Position numbers and translations under genes: made by a program. The notes under the pieces are model-generated. The model was not told where the DNA came from and did not search any database. It was given only the letters and a program-made list of their open reading frames with translations. From Hyaloperonospora brassicae (taxonomy: Eukaryota; Oomycota; Peronosporomycetes; Peronosporales; Peronosporaceae), in the NCBI GenBank assembly GCA_947650285.1, contig CANTFL010000155.1, positions 62,001 to 126,000 on the forward strand: 64,000 nt of DNA, given 5' to 3'. Shown here piece after piece: positions 37,873 to 48,407 of this stretch. Each line of letters opens with the position of its first letter. Positions within the stretch are counted from its first letter, which is position 1.

Positions 37873-38084
37873 CAGCGGTCGCAGTAGGCACGCGGATAAA
37901 ACCCGGATAAAACCCTCTTTCCTGACAAGTTGCCCTTCGCCGATAGAAGAGGTTGTATCACTTGCTGGCTGACAGACTGACTAACGGACTGGCGTTTCCT
38001 GTCGTGAGAAAAACCTCACGTCCCGACCATCACTCTGCGAAAAACGCAAGGGAAACCAAGCGTGACGTGACGTGACGAACAAAC

Positions 38085-38099
38085 ACCATTCCGCACTGG
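38085..38099 (+). promoter_or_regulatory. Inr-like element of the large FYVE gene
   Basis: The sequence accattccgcactgg matches the oomycete initiator pattern. It sits about 15-25 bp upstream of the ATG at 38110, implying a very short 5' leader. Pattern match only. Confidence 0.4.
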
Positions 38100-38109
38100 C
38101 GCCAACGAC

Positions 38110-41100
38110 ATGGGGAAAGCGCGCACGCTCAGTCGACAACGCGCGCAGAGCGCCGCACCCGGCAACGGCGCGACGCCAGTGCCGCTGTTGTCTGCCCATG
38201 AGCGCGCCTACATGATCCGCAAGGCCAAAGAAGCGTCCGTCGCGCTCGTCGAGCACGCGCACACGCTGGACGGACCCGTGCAGTGGCACTACACGGGCAA
38301 GTTCCGCGGCATCCAAATGTACCGCGGCGAAGGCAGCTACGACCACGGAGGCAGTAGTGGCACGGAGTTCCTGTGCGGTGTAACGACCATGATGGGCGCG
38401 ATCGAGGAAGTGGCCGACTACTTCGACCAGCAGACGACCGAGCAGATGCGCGCAAAGAAGGCCGAAGACGTGCTGGACTGTGGCGTGCTGTACCTCCTCG
38501 TGCGGGGGGACCCCAAGAACCCGTTCTACCGCGTATCGGCCAAGTATCAGCTTCTCGAAGGCCCGTCCGCGTTCTCGCGCGAGCGCGACTACTGCTTTCT
38601 CGAGTGCCAAAACACGTTTCGTCATGCGTCGGGACGTCGCGGGTGGGTGCTCAGTATGCACTCGATCAAGCTGCCGAGCTGTCCCGAGATCGACGGCATC
38701 GTGCGAGGCAGTATGTACCAATCTGGCTACGTCTTTGTCGAAGCCGAGAAGAAGGGGTACATGGACGTCATGCACAGTCTGCAGATCAACTTTAAGAGCA
38801 CGAATCGGTTGCCGCACTTTCTCTTGAACTCCGCACTGAAGCGGCGCATTCTGTCGGTTGTGACCATCAGTCGCGAGATCCAGACGACGCGCATGGGGCG
38901 ACAGACGCTCTTGAAGAAGAAGCAGCTCATGCCGAAGCGATCGCGCGTCTTGTGCGTGAACTGTGCCCGCAAGTTTTCACTGTTTGTGCGTAAAACGCGC
39001 TGTCGCGTGTGTGGCGAAGTCGTGTGTCAACCGTGTGCGCCGCAGGTCACGATCTCGACCAAATATGGCGTCGTCAAGACCCGCGTGTGCACGAGGTGCT
39101 GCCATTTGTCTCCTCGTGACGACTATGAAGAAGAGGAAGAGTCGCTGCCATACCCACGTGATGGAGACGAGGACTTGCGACGCATGCAGAACGAGACGCG
39201 GTACTCGGACATTTTACAAGATCACCAGGATCATCCGGATAAATACCGTGACGACGACTATAGTATAGAGGATGACGAAGACGAGGACGGACTCGAGGAA
39301 CAGTCGGACTACAGTGTGTTTGCCCAGTCTCGTTTCACCGATGCGAGTCGCGATTCTGCTGGTACGAGCCAATTTGGTGCATCAAAGTTTGACAGTCACT
39401 TCAAGGGATCGAGTCACTTTGGCACGACAAATGAACTTGATGACAGCCAATATAACGGTGGTGTCAATACCAGCGTGGACAGCTCTGTTAGTGGCACTAG
39501 CACGTCAGACTGGACCGGGGGCAATAGTGCTGCGAGCAGTATGATGGAATGGAACCAGGCCAGCAGCACGAGGCCCGCTGATGGCTACATTTATGACCCT
39601 CAAGCCTCGACAACGAGCAACAACTTTTATGGAGCAAGCTCTGGTGGGAGTAGCGACTATGAAGGAAGGTATCGTGCGTATGAAGGGAAGCCTGACAGGC
39701 GAATAGGAAGGTACGACGCAGCAGCACCTATCCCGGAAGACGAACCTCATAGCCATCGCGGCGGGTATGTTGCAAGTTACAACTCAAGCACGAAGTCCAA
39801 ATCGATGCGGCAGTCAACGCACAAGGCAGAGCAAGGCACAAAGTCCAGATCAATGCGGCAGTCAACGCACAAGGCAGAGCAAGGCACGACGTCTAGATCG
39901 ATGCGGCAGTCAAAGAATAAGGCGGAGCAAGGCACAAATTATGACGAGAGTTACGACAGCCACGCACTAAACACAAACCATACCGGTAAGACTTTGTCGA
40001 TCCAAAGTCTCGCGAAAACCCGCGCGGCACGCTATGGAATCAAGAGCGAGTTCCCGCCTCCGCCCCCGCCGCCCCCTCTTTCTCCACTGCTTCGAGAACG
40101 CGAAGTAGGTGACAGTCCGTTACACCTCGGGGCGCTCAAGTCGGACAAAATCCAGAGCTTACAGGATCGAAAGCCGAAGGGTATTGCTGCGCGGAAGTGT
40201 ATCACCTCGCTGTCTCCAAAAGAAGGGCGCCGTGGGACAGACCGACTATCATCAAAGCGTGCTCCAAAGATACCCCCGAGCGTGGCGTCAACTGCCGGAG
40301 TAGCTGGCAGGAGTTCTCATGCTTCCCGTGCTAGCTCAAGGGGCTCGAGAAGCCATGATAGTGATCGACCTTCTGCGATCCTGGAACAAGTACGCCGCAA
40401 CCGCAATCGGGCACTCCGTCATGATTCGGGAAGCAATCGGTCGTCGGCGGCGCTGAAGTCTATGGAAGAAGAACACTTAGCAAGGATGTGCGAAATCGAA
40501 CGGATGCAAGAACTGGTTTCGGAAAAGGAGGCAAGGCGACTCACGGTACCGAACTGGAGTCGTTCGTCTGCTTCATTTGCCCAGAGTGATGATCGTTGTC
40601 AGAGCGATCGTTCTAGTGCTGCTGCAATTGGAAGGAAGCAGCCTCTTCGCGGTTCCCGCCGCTATTCCAGCCACACCACTTCTGATTCCCCGATGAAGGT
40701 CCCGTATGCCTCTCCACCTGGGACCCCTCCTAGCGTGCGAAGCCGCCGGGTGCCCAAGAATGCATTTGTCGACAGTAAAGATATCGGATCGTTTGGTGGC
40801 AACCGTTCGCGACGGATGGGTGATAGCAGCCATTTCGAGAAAAGCCGATTTCTATCCGACCGGTCGAACAATGCTTTTGTAAAGTCTGACGATGTGCGCG
40901 TCAGTCTCGCGCCATCTGCGCGTAGTGAAGATCTTGTGTTCAACACGCATCGGTCTGGGTTTCGTGTTAGTAAAGGCAGTAACTCGTCGTCCAATGACCG
41001 GCGGGTGAACAACTTGCAGAAGTCAAGGAATACTTCATATCGTGGTCGACAATCGGATACTTCGAGTGTCTCGAGTGTTTCCGATTTCAGGCATCCGGAT

Positions 41101-44100
41101 GGAATTTCGCTCGATATGTCGCAGATTTCGGTAAATGGTGCAAATGCTTCCAGCAAAATCGCAATGATGGAGCCATTCGACAAGTCATCCGATAACATTG
41201 CAATGATGGAGCGATTTAGTGCCGAACGCAACTCTCTTGATTCGCTGTTGGATGAGGATTTGCTGAACCAATCTTTGGCAGGCATGACGGAGCATATTGA
41301 CTCAATGCGAGCTCGTGCAGCGTACAAGCTGCCAGATGAGGAACGTTCTTTATCCGACGACTTGCAGCGACTACAAGAGGAGCACAGGAAGCGAATGGAG
41401 GAGCTGACTAAAATGACGGACAACCACGTCATTGCAGACGATGGTCGGGACAGCTCGTCCACTTTTGGTGGTCTTCACGACAGCTCATCTAGTCTTAGTG
41501 GCCTACACGACAGCTCCAGTAGCCTGACGGGCTACCCTGGAAACCGCTTCGGTGATAGCACCATGAGTTCTACCAGCTCTGCCGGCTCCGTCGACATTGA
41601 TGACGGAGAATTTGATTTTGGATCTCGAGCGCTTGGACGCACAAAGCGCAGCGGTACTATTGCGTTTGCTTTAGGAGAATTGAGAAGCGTAGAAGGTGAC
41701 GATGGGGAAAGTGAGAGTACGAATGGTTCTGAGATGTCTTACTGTCTAAGTGAAGACTATGCAGAGCGAGAGTATAGGAGTGAGGAAAAAATGGGGTATG
41801 ACTCGAGCGAAGACCTTGATATAGTCTCTCACAAAATCATCCGACCGTCAGCAGGTCGCTACAGCGAAGAGTCGGACAGGAACGACAATGAAGACGAGAG
41901 TGAGCCCATGGATGTATCCTATTGCTCCAGCGAAGAGTCTGATGAATGCAAGACCAGAGTAAAACGTGGATTCACCACTCCTCCGCGTCGCTCGAGTGTG
42001 GAATCTGTGGAGCGTGAGTACGAACAGGTGAGCGGCTTGGCTACCCCGCCACGGGGCTTAACTGCGAATGCTGCGGAGAGCGTGTCTGAACGACTTGGTG
42101 ACCCTGCCTTCTATCCGAGCGGGGAAATGCATGAAGAGAATTCGAGTGTAGCTACCCCGCCTCATCGTCCGCGCCTGGAGTCTATCGACAGCACGCACAG
42201 TCAGAATGCTGACCTACGCACACCACCGCGCCGTTTAAGCGTGGAATCAGTCGAGAGCATGAGCCAAAGTGTGCATGACGTAGCCGCCTTGCCTCGCCGC
42301 CCAAGCGTAGAGTCTGAGGATGGCGGCCATGGACCGAAGAGTGGTTTTGCTCGTCTACCACAGTACCAAAGTGCAGAATCTATGAAGGATAGGCATGAAC
42401 GCACAGGTGGCTCGGCCACTTCACCGCACTTTTCAAGTGCAGGGTCCGCGGAGAGTGAGCACGAAGAGGATACAAGTATTGCTACCACGCCGTGTCGACC
42501 AAGCGTGGAGTCTGTTGAGAGCGATAGCGAGCATGAACAAAGCGCAGGTGTCGCCACCCCGATGCGCCGGTCAAGCGTGGAGTCTGTTGAGAGCGAGAGC
42601 GAGCCCGAACAAAGTGCAGGTATTATCATCCCGACGCGCCGGTCGTGTGTGGAGTCTGTTGAGAGCGAGCATGAACAAAGTGCAGGTATTGTCACCCCGC
42701 CCCGTCGGTCAAGCGTGGAGTCTGTCGAGACCCAAAGCGAGAGCGAGCAGGAACCGAATGCCAGTGTCGCCACCCCACCGCGCCGGTCAAGCGTGGAGTC
42801 TGTTGAGAGCGAGAGCGAGCCCGAACAAAGTGCAGGTATTATCATCCCGACGCGCCGGTCGTGTGTGGAGTCTGTTGAGGGCGAGCATGAACAAAGTGCA
42901 GGTATTGTCACCCCGCCCCGTCGGTCAAGCGTGGAGTCTGTCGAGACCCAAAGCGAGAGCGAGAGCGAGCAGGAACAGAATGCCAGTGTCGCCACCCCAC
43001 CGCGCCGGTCAAGCGTGGAGTCTGTCGAGAGCGAACAGGAGCGAAGTGCAGGTATTGCCACTCCACCGCGCCGGTCAAGCGTGGAATCTATTGAGAGCGA
43101 GAGCGAGCACGAACAAAGTGCAGGTATTGCCACCCCGCCACGCCGGTCAAGCGTGGAGTCTATGGAGAGCGAGGTCGAGCAGGAACAGAATGCCAGTGTT
43201 GCCACCCGACCGCGTCGGTCGAGCGTGGAGTCTGTTGAGAGCGAGAGCAAGCAGGAACAAGATGCAAGCATCGCTACCCCGACGCGCCGGTTGAGCGTGG
43301 AGTCTGTTGATAGCGAGAGCAAGCAGGAACAGAATGCCAGTGTTGCCACCCCGACGCGCCGGTTGAGCGTGGAGTCTGTTGAGAGCGAGGTCGAGCAGGA
43401 ACAGAATGCCAGTGTTGCCACCCGACCGCGTCGATCGAGCGTGGAGTCTGTTGATAGCGAGAGCAAGCACGAACAAAGTGCAGGCATCGCTACCCCGACG
43501 CGCCGGTTGAGCGTGGAGTCTATGGAGAGCGAGGTCGAGCAGGAACAGAATGCCAGTGTTGCCACCCCGACGCGTCGGTCGAGCTTGGAGTCTGTTGAGA
43601 GCGAGGTCGAGCACGAACAAAGTGCAGGTATTGCCACCCCGACGCGTCGGTCGAGCTTGGAGTCTGTTGAGAGCGAGGGCGAGCATGAACAAAGTGCAAG
43701 CATCGCCACTCCACCGCGTCGGTCAAGCGCGGAGTATGTCGAGACCGAGCAGGAACAGAAGGCCAGTGTTGCCACCCCGCCGCACCGGTCAAACGTGGAG
43801 TCTTTTGAGATCGAGGTCGAGCACGAACAAAGTGCAGGTTTTGCCACCCCGACGCGTCGGTCGAGCGTGGAATCTGTTGAGAGCGAGAGCGAGCATGAAC
43901 AAAGTGCAGGTATTGCCACTCCACCGCGTCGGTCAAGCGTGGAGTCTGTCGAGACTCAAAGCGAGAGCGAGCACGAACAAAGTGCAGGTATTACCATCAT
44001 GACGCGCCGGTCGAGCGTGGAGTCTGCTGAAAGCGAGCACGAACAAAGTGCAGGTATTGCCACTCCACCGCGTCGGTCAAGCGTGGAGTCTGTCGAGACC

Positions 44101-45834
44101 CAAAGCGAGAGCGAGCACGAACAGAATGCCAGTGTCGCCACTTCACAGCGCCGGTCAAGCGTGGAATCTGATGAGAGTGAGAGCGAGCATGAACAAAGTG
44201 CAGGTATTGCCACTCCGCCCCGTCGGTCAAGCGTGGAATCTGTTGAGAGCGAGAGCGGTCATGAACAAAGTGCCAGTGTTGCCACCTCACCGCGCCGGTC
44301 GAACGTGGAGTCTGGGGAGATTGAGGCCGAGCGTATGAGCGGCATGGCCACTCCGTTGCGCCACCAACGTGTGGGGCCTGTGGAGTCCGAGGTCGAATAC
44401 ACGAACGGTATTACAACTCCACCATGCCGTCAAAGCGTGGAGTTAGCAGAGAGCGGACGTGGACATAAGAATGGGCCTGACAATGCCAGGTCATCTCATA
44501 GTTCCAGCGAAGAACACGATAAGGACCTGGACGAGATCGTTGTGCGCAAAAGCGACAAGAAGGATGGTCAGCCGACGTGCCAGTCGGGCGAAGAGGCCGT
44601 GGAACAACAAGGTGACTTTGGACACACTGAATCTGCCTACCGCTCAAGCAATGAGTCCGAAATCGAGCACGCAAGCGCAATGGCAAAGCGCCTGAGTAAG
44701 GAGTCGGTTACGCTCGAGACGAGGTACCCGAAGTTTGATCCTGAAAGCTCGCAGCTCGTTTTAGGCGAAGGAGGCTCGGCCGTCGATGAGTTCTACGCTG
44801 ACATGCCGACTATCGTGTCGGATAGCAAGCTTATTCGTGGAGACGAGAATGGCGAAGCGGACACTCATTCACATCGTGGTATGTCCCAGGTTTACTTGAA
44901 CCACGCGCAGCTACACTCGAATGCCAACGAGGACGGCAACCATGAAAAAGCGTCATTGTTCGAGATGTCAATTTCGAGCCGGGCGTCGAGTCCTGATATA
45001 TCGGAGCATGCGCTAAGTTCTTTTCGCGAGTCGTGCGCGTCAGCAATCGACGAGGAGTTGATGAACCGCCCAACAATGGAACTGTTTGACGTGATCCGTG
45101 CGAATCGTTCAACGCATGATATGGACGGAAGTCGCTCGCCCGACACGATGTCCAATCTTGAAGCGAGCCATTTGCGGCGGATGGAAGAGCTCAATCGGAT
45201 TGCAGTTGACCACTTGGGCAACCGCATTTCCGATCTCGACGAAGACTTGCTCGGTAGCGCGTTCCGGCCGGGCCGATCACTGCATCCCGGATTCCGAGAT
45301 GAGGAGACGGTGATGCAGTGGCGCTCTTCCGATGTCATGGAGGAAGTTCATAGCAAGCACGAGATGGACATGGAGAAACTGCGCCGCCGAATTCGGCGGC
45401 TCGAGGAGGAATGCCGAGAGTCGATCGCGTTGACTGCTGAGGAAATCGGTCTGTCTGATTCCGACGACGACGACGACGATGGTGCTTTTAACGGGTTGCG
45501 GAGCTTCCATGGCCACCAGAGCTTTGGCCTTGGCAGGAGCCTCGGCCACCAGGCGTCCTTCGCATCCGGACAATCGTCCATCATTTCGGAAGATAACGAC
45601 GACATGGATGCGCCGCCCTCGACTGACGAGCCTCTACCTGCTCGGGTCCTTTTGGAGCAAATTGCCCAGCTGACCCGTTTGCAGCAAGAGATGGCAGACG
45701 CCGAGAACAGTGAGGACGAAGAGGAAACGCATGCGCGCATAAAGGAACAGTACCGTGTGCTACGCGCGATCAAGGCGAACAGCCGCCAGGATAGCGGCGG
45801 ATCGGAGAGTGAAGACGACGACAACTGGATATAG
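38110..45834 (+). CDS. Giant START/FYVE protein with RRxS repeat array
   Basis: A single exon encodes 2,574 residues. Residues about 20-265 form a START-like lipid-binding domain with the oomycete core RERDYCFLECQ...ASGRRGW...SMHSIKLPSCP and a final YMDVMHSLQINFK strand. Residues 282-330 form a FYVE-type double zinc finger with all eight cysteines (CVNC, CRVC, CQPC, CTRC). The usual WxxD and the basic histidine pair before the third cysteine are missing (RKTRCRVCGEVVC), so phosphoinositide binding may be altered. The rest is long, acidic, Ser-rich and probably disordered, with three KAEQGT-ending short repeats (about 39796-39936), a polyproline run near residue 650, and about 35 repeats of 20-28 residues (residues about 1289-2125) built on TPPRRSSVESVES...EHEQSAG. 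Coiled-coil-like EEH-x2-RMEEL segments recur near 40462, 41377 and 45163. A Glu/Asp-rich C-terminus follows. A membrane-scaffold role is inferred, not shown. Confidence 0.9.
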   Translation: MGKARTLSRQRAQSAAPGNGATPVPLLSAHERAYMIRKAKEASVALVEHAHTLDGPVQWHYTGKFRGIQMYRGEGSYDHGGSSGTEFLCGVTTMMGAIEEVADYFDQQTTEQMRAKKAEDVLDCGVLYLLVRGDPKNPFYRVSAKYQLLEGPSAFSRERDYCFLECQNTFRHASGRRGWVLSMHSIKLPSCPEIDGIVRGSMYQSGYVFVEAEKKGYMDVMHSLQINFKSTNRLPHFLLNSALKRRILSVVTISREIQTTRMGRQTLLKKKQLMPKRSRVLCVNCARKFSLFVRKTRCRVCGEVVCQPCAPQVTISTKYGVVKTRVCTRCCHLSPRDDYEEEEESLPYPRDGDEDLRRMQNETRYSDILQDHQDHPDKYRDDDYSIEDDEDEDGLEEQSDYSVFAQSRFTDASRDSAGTSQFGASKFDSHFKGSSHFGTTNELDDSQYNGGVNTSVDSSVSGTSTSDWTGGNSAASSMMEWNQASSTRPADGYIYDPQASTTSNNFYGASSGGSSDYEGRYRAYEGKPDRRIGRYDAAAPIPEDEPHSHRGGYVASYNSSTKSKSMRQSTHKAEQGTKSRSMRQSTHKAEQGTTSRSMRQSKNKAEQGTNYDESYDSHALNTNHTGKTLSIQSLAKTRAARYGIKSEFPPPPPPPPLSPLLREREVGDSPLHLGALKSDKIQSLQDRKPKGIAARKCITSLSPKEGRRGTDRLSSKRAPKIPPSVASTAGVAGRSSHASRASSRGSRSHDSDRPSAILEQVRRNRNRALRHDSGSNRSSAALKSMEEEHLARMCEIERMQELVSEKEARRLTVPNWSRSSASFAQSDDRCQSDRSSAAAIGRKQPLRGSRRYSSHTTSDSPMKVPYASPPGTPPSVRSRRVPKNAFVDSKDIGSFGGNRSRRMGDSSHFEKSRFLSDRSNNAFVKSDDVRVSLAPSARSEDLVFNTHRSGFRVSKGSNSSSNDRRVNNLQKSRNTSYRGRQSDTSSVSSVSDFRHPDGISLDMSQISVNGANASSKIAMMEPFDKSSDNIAMMERFSAERNSLDSLLDEDLLNQSLAGMTEHIDSMRARAAYKLPDEERSLSDDLQRLQEEHRKRMEELTKMTDNHVIADDGRDSSSTFGGLHDSSSSLSGLHDSSSSLTGYPGNRFGDSTMSSTSSAGSVDIDDGEFDFGSRALGRTKRSGTIAFALGELRSVEGDDGESESTNGSEMSYCLSEDYAEREYRSEEKMGYDSSEDLDIVSHKIIRPSAGRYSEESDRNDNEDESEPMDVSYCSSEESDECKTRVKRGFTTPPRRSSVESVEREYEQVSGLATPPRGLTANAAESVSERLGDPAFYPSGEMHEENSSVATPPHRPRLESIDSTHSQNADLRTPPRRLSVESVESMSQSVHDVAALPRRPSVESEDGGHGPKSGFARLPQYQSAESMKDRHERTGGSATSPHFSSAGSAESEHEEDTSIATTPCRPSVESVESDSEHEQSAGVATPMRRSSVESVESESEPEQSAGIIIPTRRSCVESVESEHEQSAGIVTPPRRSSVESVETQSESEQEPNASVATPPRRSSVESVESESEPEQSAGIIIPTRRSCVESVEGEHEQSAGIVTPPRRSSVESVETQSESESEQEQNASVATPPRRSSVESVESEQERSAGIATPPRRSSVESIESESEHEQSAGIATPPRRSSVESMESEVEQEQNASVATRPRRSSVESVESESKQEQDASIATPTRRLSVESVDSESKQEQNASVATPTRRLSVESVESEVEQEQNASVATRPRRSSVESVDSESKHEQSAGIATPTRRLSVESMESEVEQEQNASVATPTRRSSLESVESEVEHEQSAGIATPTRRSSLESVESEGEHEQSASIATPPRRSSAEYVETEQEQKASVATPPHRSNVESFEIEVEHEQSAGFATPTRRSSVESVESESEHEQSAGIATPPRRSSVESVETQSESEHEQSAGITIMTRRSSVESAESEHEQSAGIATPPRRSSVESVETQSESEHEQNASVATSQRRSSVESDESESEHEQSAGIATPPRRSSVESVESESGHEQSASVATSPRRSNVESGEIEAERMSGMATPLRHQRVGPVESEVEYTNGITTPPCRQSVELAESGRGHKNGPDNARSSHSSSEEHDKDLDEIVVRKSDKKDGQPTCQSGEEAVEQQGDFGHTESAYRSSNESEIEHASAMAKRLSKESVTLETRYPKFDPESSQLVLGEGGSAVDEFYADMPTIVSDSKLIRGDENGEADTHSHRGMSQVYLNHAQLHSNANEDGNHEKASLFEMSISSRASSPDISEHALSSFRESCASAIDEELMNRPTMELFDVIRANRSTHDMDGSRSPDTMSNLEASHLRRMEELNRIAVDHLGNRISDLDEDLLGSAFRPGRSLHPGFRDEETVMQWRSSDVMEEVHSKHEMDMEKLRRRIRRLEEECRESIALTAEEIGLSDSDDDDDDGAFNGLRSFHGHQSFGLGRSLGHQASFASGQSSIISEDNDDMDAPPSTDEPLPARVLLEQIAQLTRLQQEMADAENSEDEEETHARIKEQYRVLRAIKANSRQDSGGSESEDDDNWI
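41974..44490 (+). repeat. Coding minisatellite, about 35 units of 60-84 bp
   Basis: In-frame tandem units inside the giant FYVE gene. I counted about 35, of which those from roughly the eighth onward are highly alike and the first few are diverged. Each carries RR-x-S-V-E-S followed by an acidic E-S-E-x-EQ stretch. Some pairs of units recur as higher-order blocks, for example the PTRRSCVESVE unit appears twice at the same place in a repeated four-unit series. The purine-rich codon use produces long open frames on the other strand and frames, which I regard as shadows. Confidence 0.95.
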
Positions 45835-46434
45835 CAAGGTTTGGATATGTCTGCCGAGTAGCGTAGCGTTGGGCGGCACCCTCTAGTATTGTATTTGTGG
45901 ATTGCAGCTGGTGGGCTGCATGAACTTTGAAATGGACTTGCGTTCAAATTTCAGTAGTCCAATCGTGCGGATCTACATCGGTAACTCCTCCTCACACTCG
46001 GCCGTCTGCTACGCTCGCTGCTGGTCCAGTGTGACTAGCACCAGTCTGGATTGCAAGAATGCTCGGCGCTAACCTCTGCCGTTCAGGTGCCGAGAGAAGA
46101 AGGGAAGTGGTTGTTCACGCACCACGTGCACTCGAAGCAATTGTTTTCACGGAAGCCACCGCATGTCGAGTAGAAACGACGCCTGGTGTAGCGTAAATGC
46201 GCAGCATTTGGAGCTTAGTGGTAATCAGGACACCGTGCGTGTGGGGTCTTCGCTTTACCAGTCAGGAGAGCGTCGTCTGGCCTGGGGAGCCTCCATTGCT
46301 TGTTGGTGTCCAGCTGGAGCTCGTCTATCGTCAATAGCACATTACTTTTGGCACAAGCTGTCGCTTGTTCGATGAGCTCGGACAACACACGGCAAATAGG
46401 ACTCGTTGACGCCAACAAGTCGGACTGGTCGAGA

Positions 46435-46452
46435 CGTCATTGTCCAAATTGA
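46435..46452 (+). promoter_or_regulatory. Inr/FPR-like element
   Basis: The segment gtcattgtccaaattgac resembles the oomycete initiator followed by its CAWTTT-type flanking element. It lies about 50-60 bp upstream of the chosen ATG at 46497, which supports that start over the longer frame. Confidence 0.5.
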
Positions 46453-46496
46453 CATACCTTGTTGGTGTTGCTCTAGACTTGGAGACGACAACAAAC

Positions 46497-48407
46497 ATGG
46501 CAGCAGCCCTTGTCTCGGAACGAGAGCGGCTGGACCTCGTTCAGCAGAGCAGTGGCATCTTTGCCACGACGCAAGAATGGCTCGAGAAGGCCAAGGCGTC
46601 CCGCTCGTCGCCTGAGTGCAAGGAGCAAGTGATGACATTGCTGGAACCGTTCACTGTCTACGGATCGCTGGATGCCGTCACGGAGTTGTACCTGAAGGAC
46701 GACGTGAAGATGGCACTGGACTTTTCCAAGTCGCGAGAGCTCGCCGTGCTTCAGTCTCCTACACAACAGCGAGCACTCGACCGCGTGAGTCTTCGATGGT
46801 CGCTCTTGCACTCGCCAAGTCGCCTCGTGGCCACAGACCAGGACTTTTGCTACCTGGAGGTCACGAGACCGTTTGAAACGGCGAGTGGCCGTCGCGGCTG
46901 GGCGAGGTGCTTGCACTCGGTCCAACACAAGGCGTGTCCGACGTTTCGAACGTCCTACGGAGTCGATGTCCATCGAGCTGAGCTTTTGTACTCGGGACTG
47001 TTCTTCGAGGAGACCGACGAGCTGGGCGTGCTCAAAGCCACTGTGTGCTACCACATCAAGCGAGACCACGTGACGCCTGTGCTGATTCAAAGGTTGTTGA
47101 AAGCGCAGTCAAGACGGACGATCGAGCTAGTGAATCATTACCTCAAGATGTCGACAACGATGCTCAAGTCGAGGAAAGTCTCGCTCACGAGAGCGCTGCA
47201 GCTACACGCCGAGAGGCGCTGTGGCGCCTGTGCGAACCAACTATCGGCGTGGAAGCCCAAAGAGCGATGCGTTCTATGCAGATCGGTACGTTCGTTGTGC
47301 AGGCGGTAAACAGTGTGTGCAAGCACTGGTGCTCATTATCTGTGCTGTGCGCGTGTAGTTGATGTGCGACAAGTGCAACGACATCGTGTCGCGGAACTAC
47401 AGGATCGATCGAGTCGCGCAAGGACGAGTTGTGTGCTTCTCCTGCGCACACCGACACGGCACGAAGACGGCTTTGGAGAGCGAGACTCGATCGGACGACC
47501 ATAGAGCAAGAGATAGCAGACAGCAGTCTACTGAGACGGCACACGAGATGATGACAGCTTACCAAGAAGACGGACCGCATGAGGATAGTATCTCGTCGCT
47601 CAGTAGCGACGAGATCCTTCATTCAAAATGCCATGACGACGAAGGTAACCCGTTGCTCGTGCCTGCGCCGAAGCGCTCTTCGCGCCAACAGGCTGAGCAG
47701 CAGCTAAAGCGCCGCCAGCAAACGTTGTCTCGCGAGTCAGACTGTACGATCTCGGAACTTCCGTTACAGCTGTCAGATCTCTGTCTTACATGCTGACTAA
47801 CATTGTGTTGCGCTTGTGGACAGTCCTCCCGCTAGAGACGCTGTCTTTGCCAACGGATCATGCCACAGCTCGTCAGCAACAACGGCGACGCTGCAGTACG
47901 CGAGTGTCCAGTCGTCGGCCCATTGTCCGACGGGACAAAAACGTTGTCACACGTAGCCGCAGTCTGACGGCGATGGGGGGGCCTTCCACCAGACTATCCA
48001 CCAGAGCGCAGCCAACGGCGTACGTGCCCTCTCGACACAAGATCCCTCTGCCTGACGATGGGCACCAGCGCGACAAACGCACTGTCCACATGACCTCTTC
48101 TCCGGTGCGTAGCCACGTCGATGCTGAGCTTTCGTGGCAGCGGAATCAGTGCATGAATAACGCCGTTGTCCTTCGACGACTGCAGCGTACAGATCTCGCA
48201 CCCCGAGCTGCTACGCGCCGAGACGTCATGATCGCCGTTGCACGCCCGTACGACTTGTACCGCCAGTCCAGCTGCAAGTCCTACCAGCCGTCTCTACCAG
48301 AACGTCATTGCTCGTCATCAACGATCACAAGTCACTTGCAGTTGTCTTCGACGAGGTACTCGAAGGCACACCCGTGCGACTTGTCCTACGTAGCCGCGTT
48401 CAGGTAG
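46497..48407 (+). CDS. START/FYVE-like protein, first of three paralogues
   Basis: Three exons: 46497-47285, 47359-47743 and 47824-48407, giving 585 residues. Intron 1 (73 bp, phase 0) joins ERCVLCRS to LMCDKCND inside the zinc finger. Intron 2 (80 bp) uses gtacga...ggacag; a weaker donor at 47783 would keep frame too. Residues about 20-215 are START-like (QDFCYLEVTRPFETASGRRGWARCLHS) and align with the giant neighbour upstream. The finger has CGAC, CVLC, CDKC and CFSC pairs, so all eight cysteines are kept, but the FYVE phosphoinositide signature is absent. The remainder is basic, Ser/Arg-rich and likely disordered, ending in CDLSYVAAFR. It lies about 660 bp downstream of the giant FYVE gene, same strand. 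START-like domains bind lipids and FYVE fingers bind phosphoinositides on endosomes in other members; both roles are inference here. The ATG at 46497 is the first in frame; upstream only a TTG exists. Confidence 0.8.

Noticed and set aside
42395..43294. 299-codon plus-strand frame inside the same repeats
   Set aside because: Shifted-frame reading of the same minisatellite; the START/FYVE frame is continuous and has recognised domains.
42201..43919. 572-codon open frame on the minus strand inside the giant FYVE gene
   Set aside because: It mirrors the coding minisatellite; its repeats (CSCSLSLSTDSTLDRR) arise from the antisense of the RRxSVES units, and it has no independent domain or promoter.
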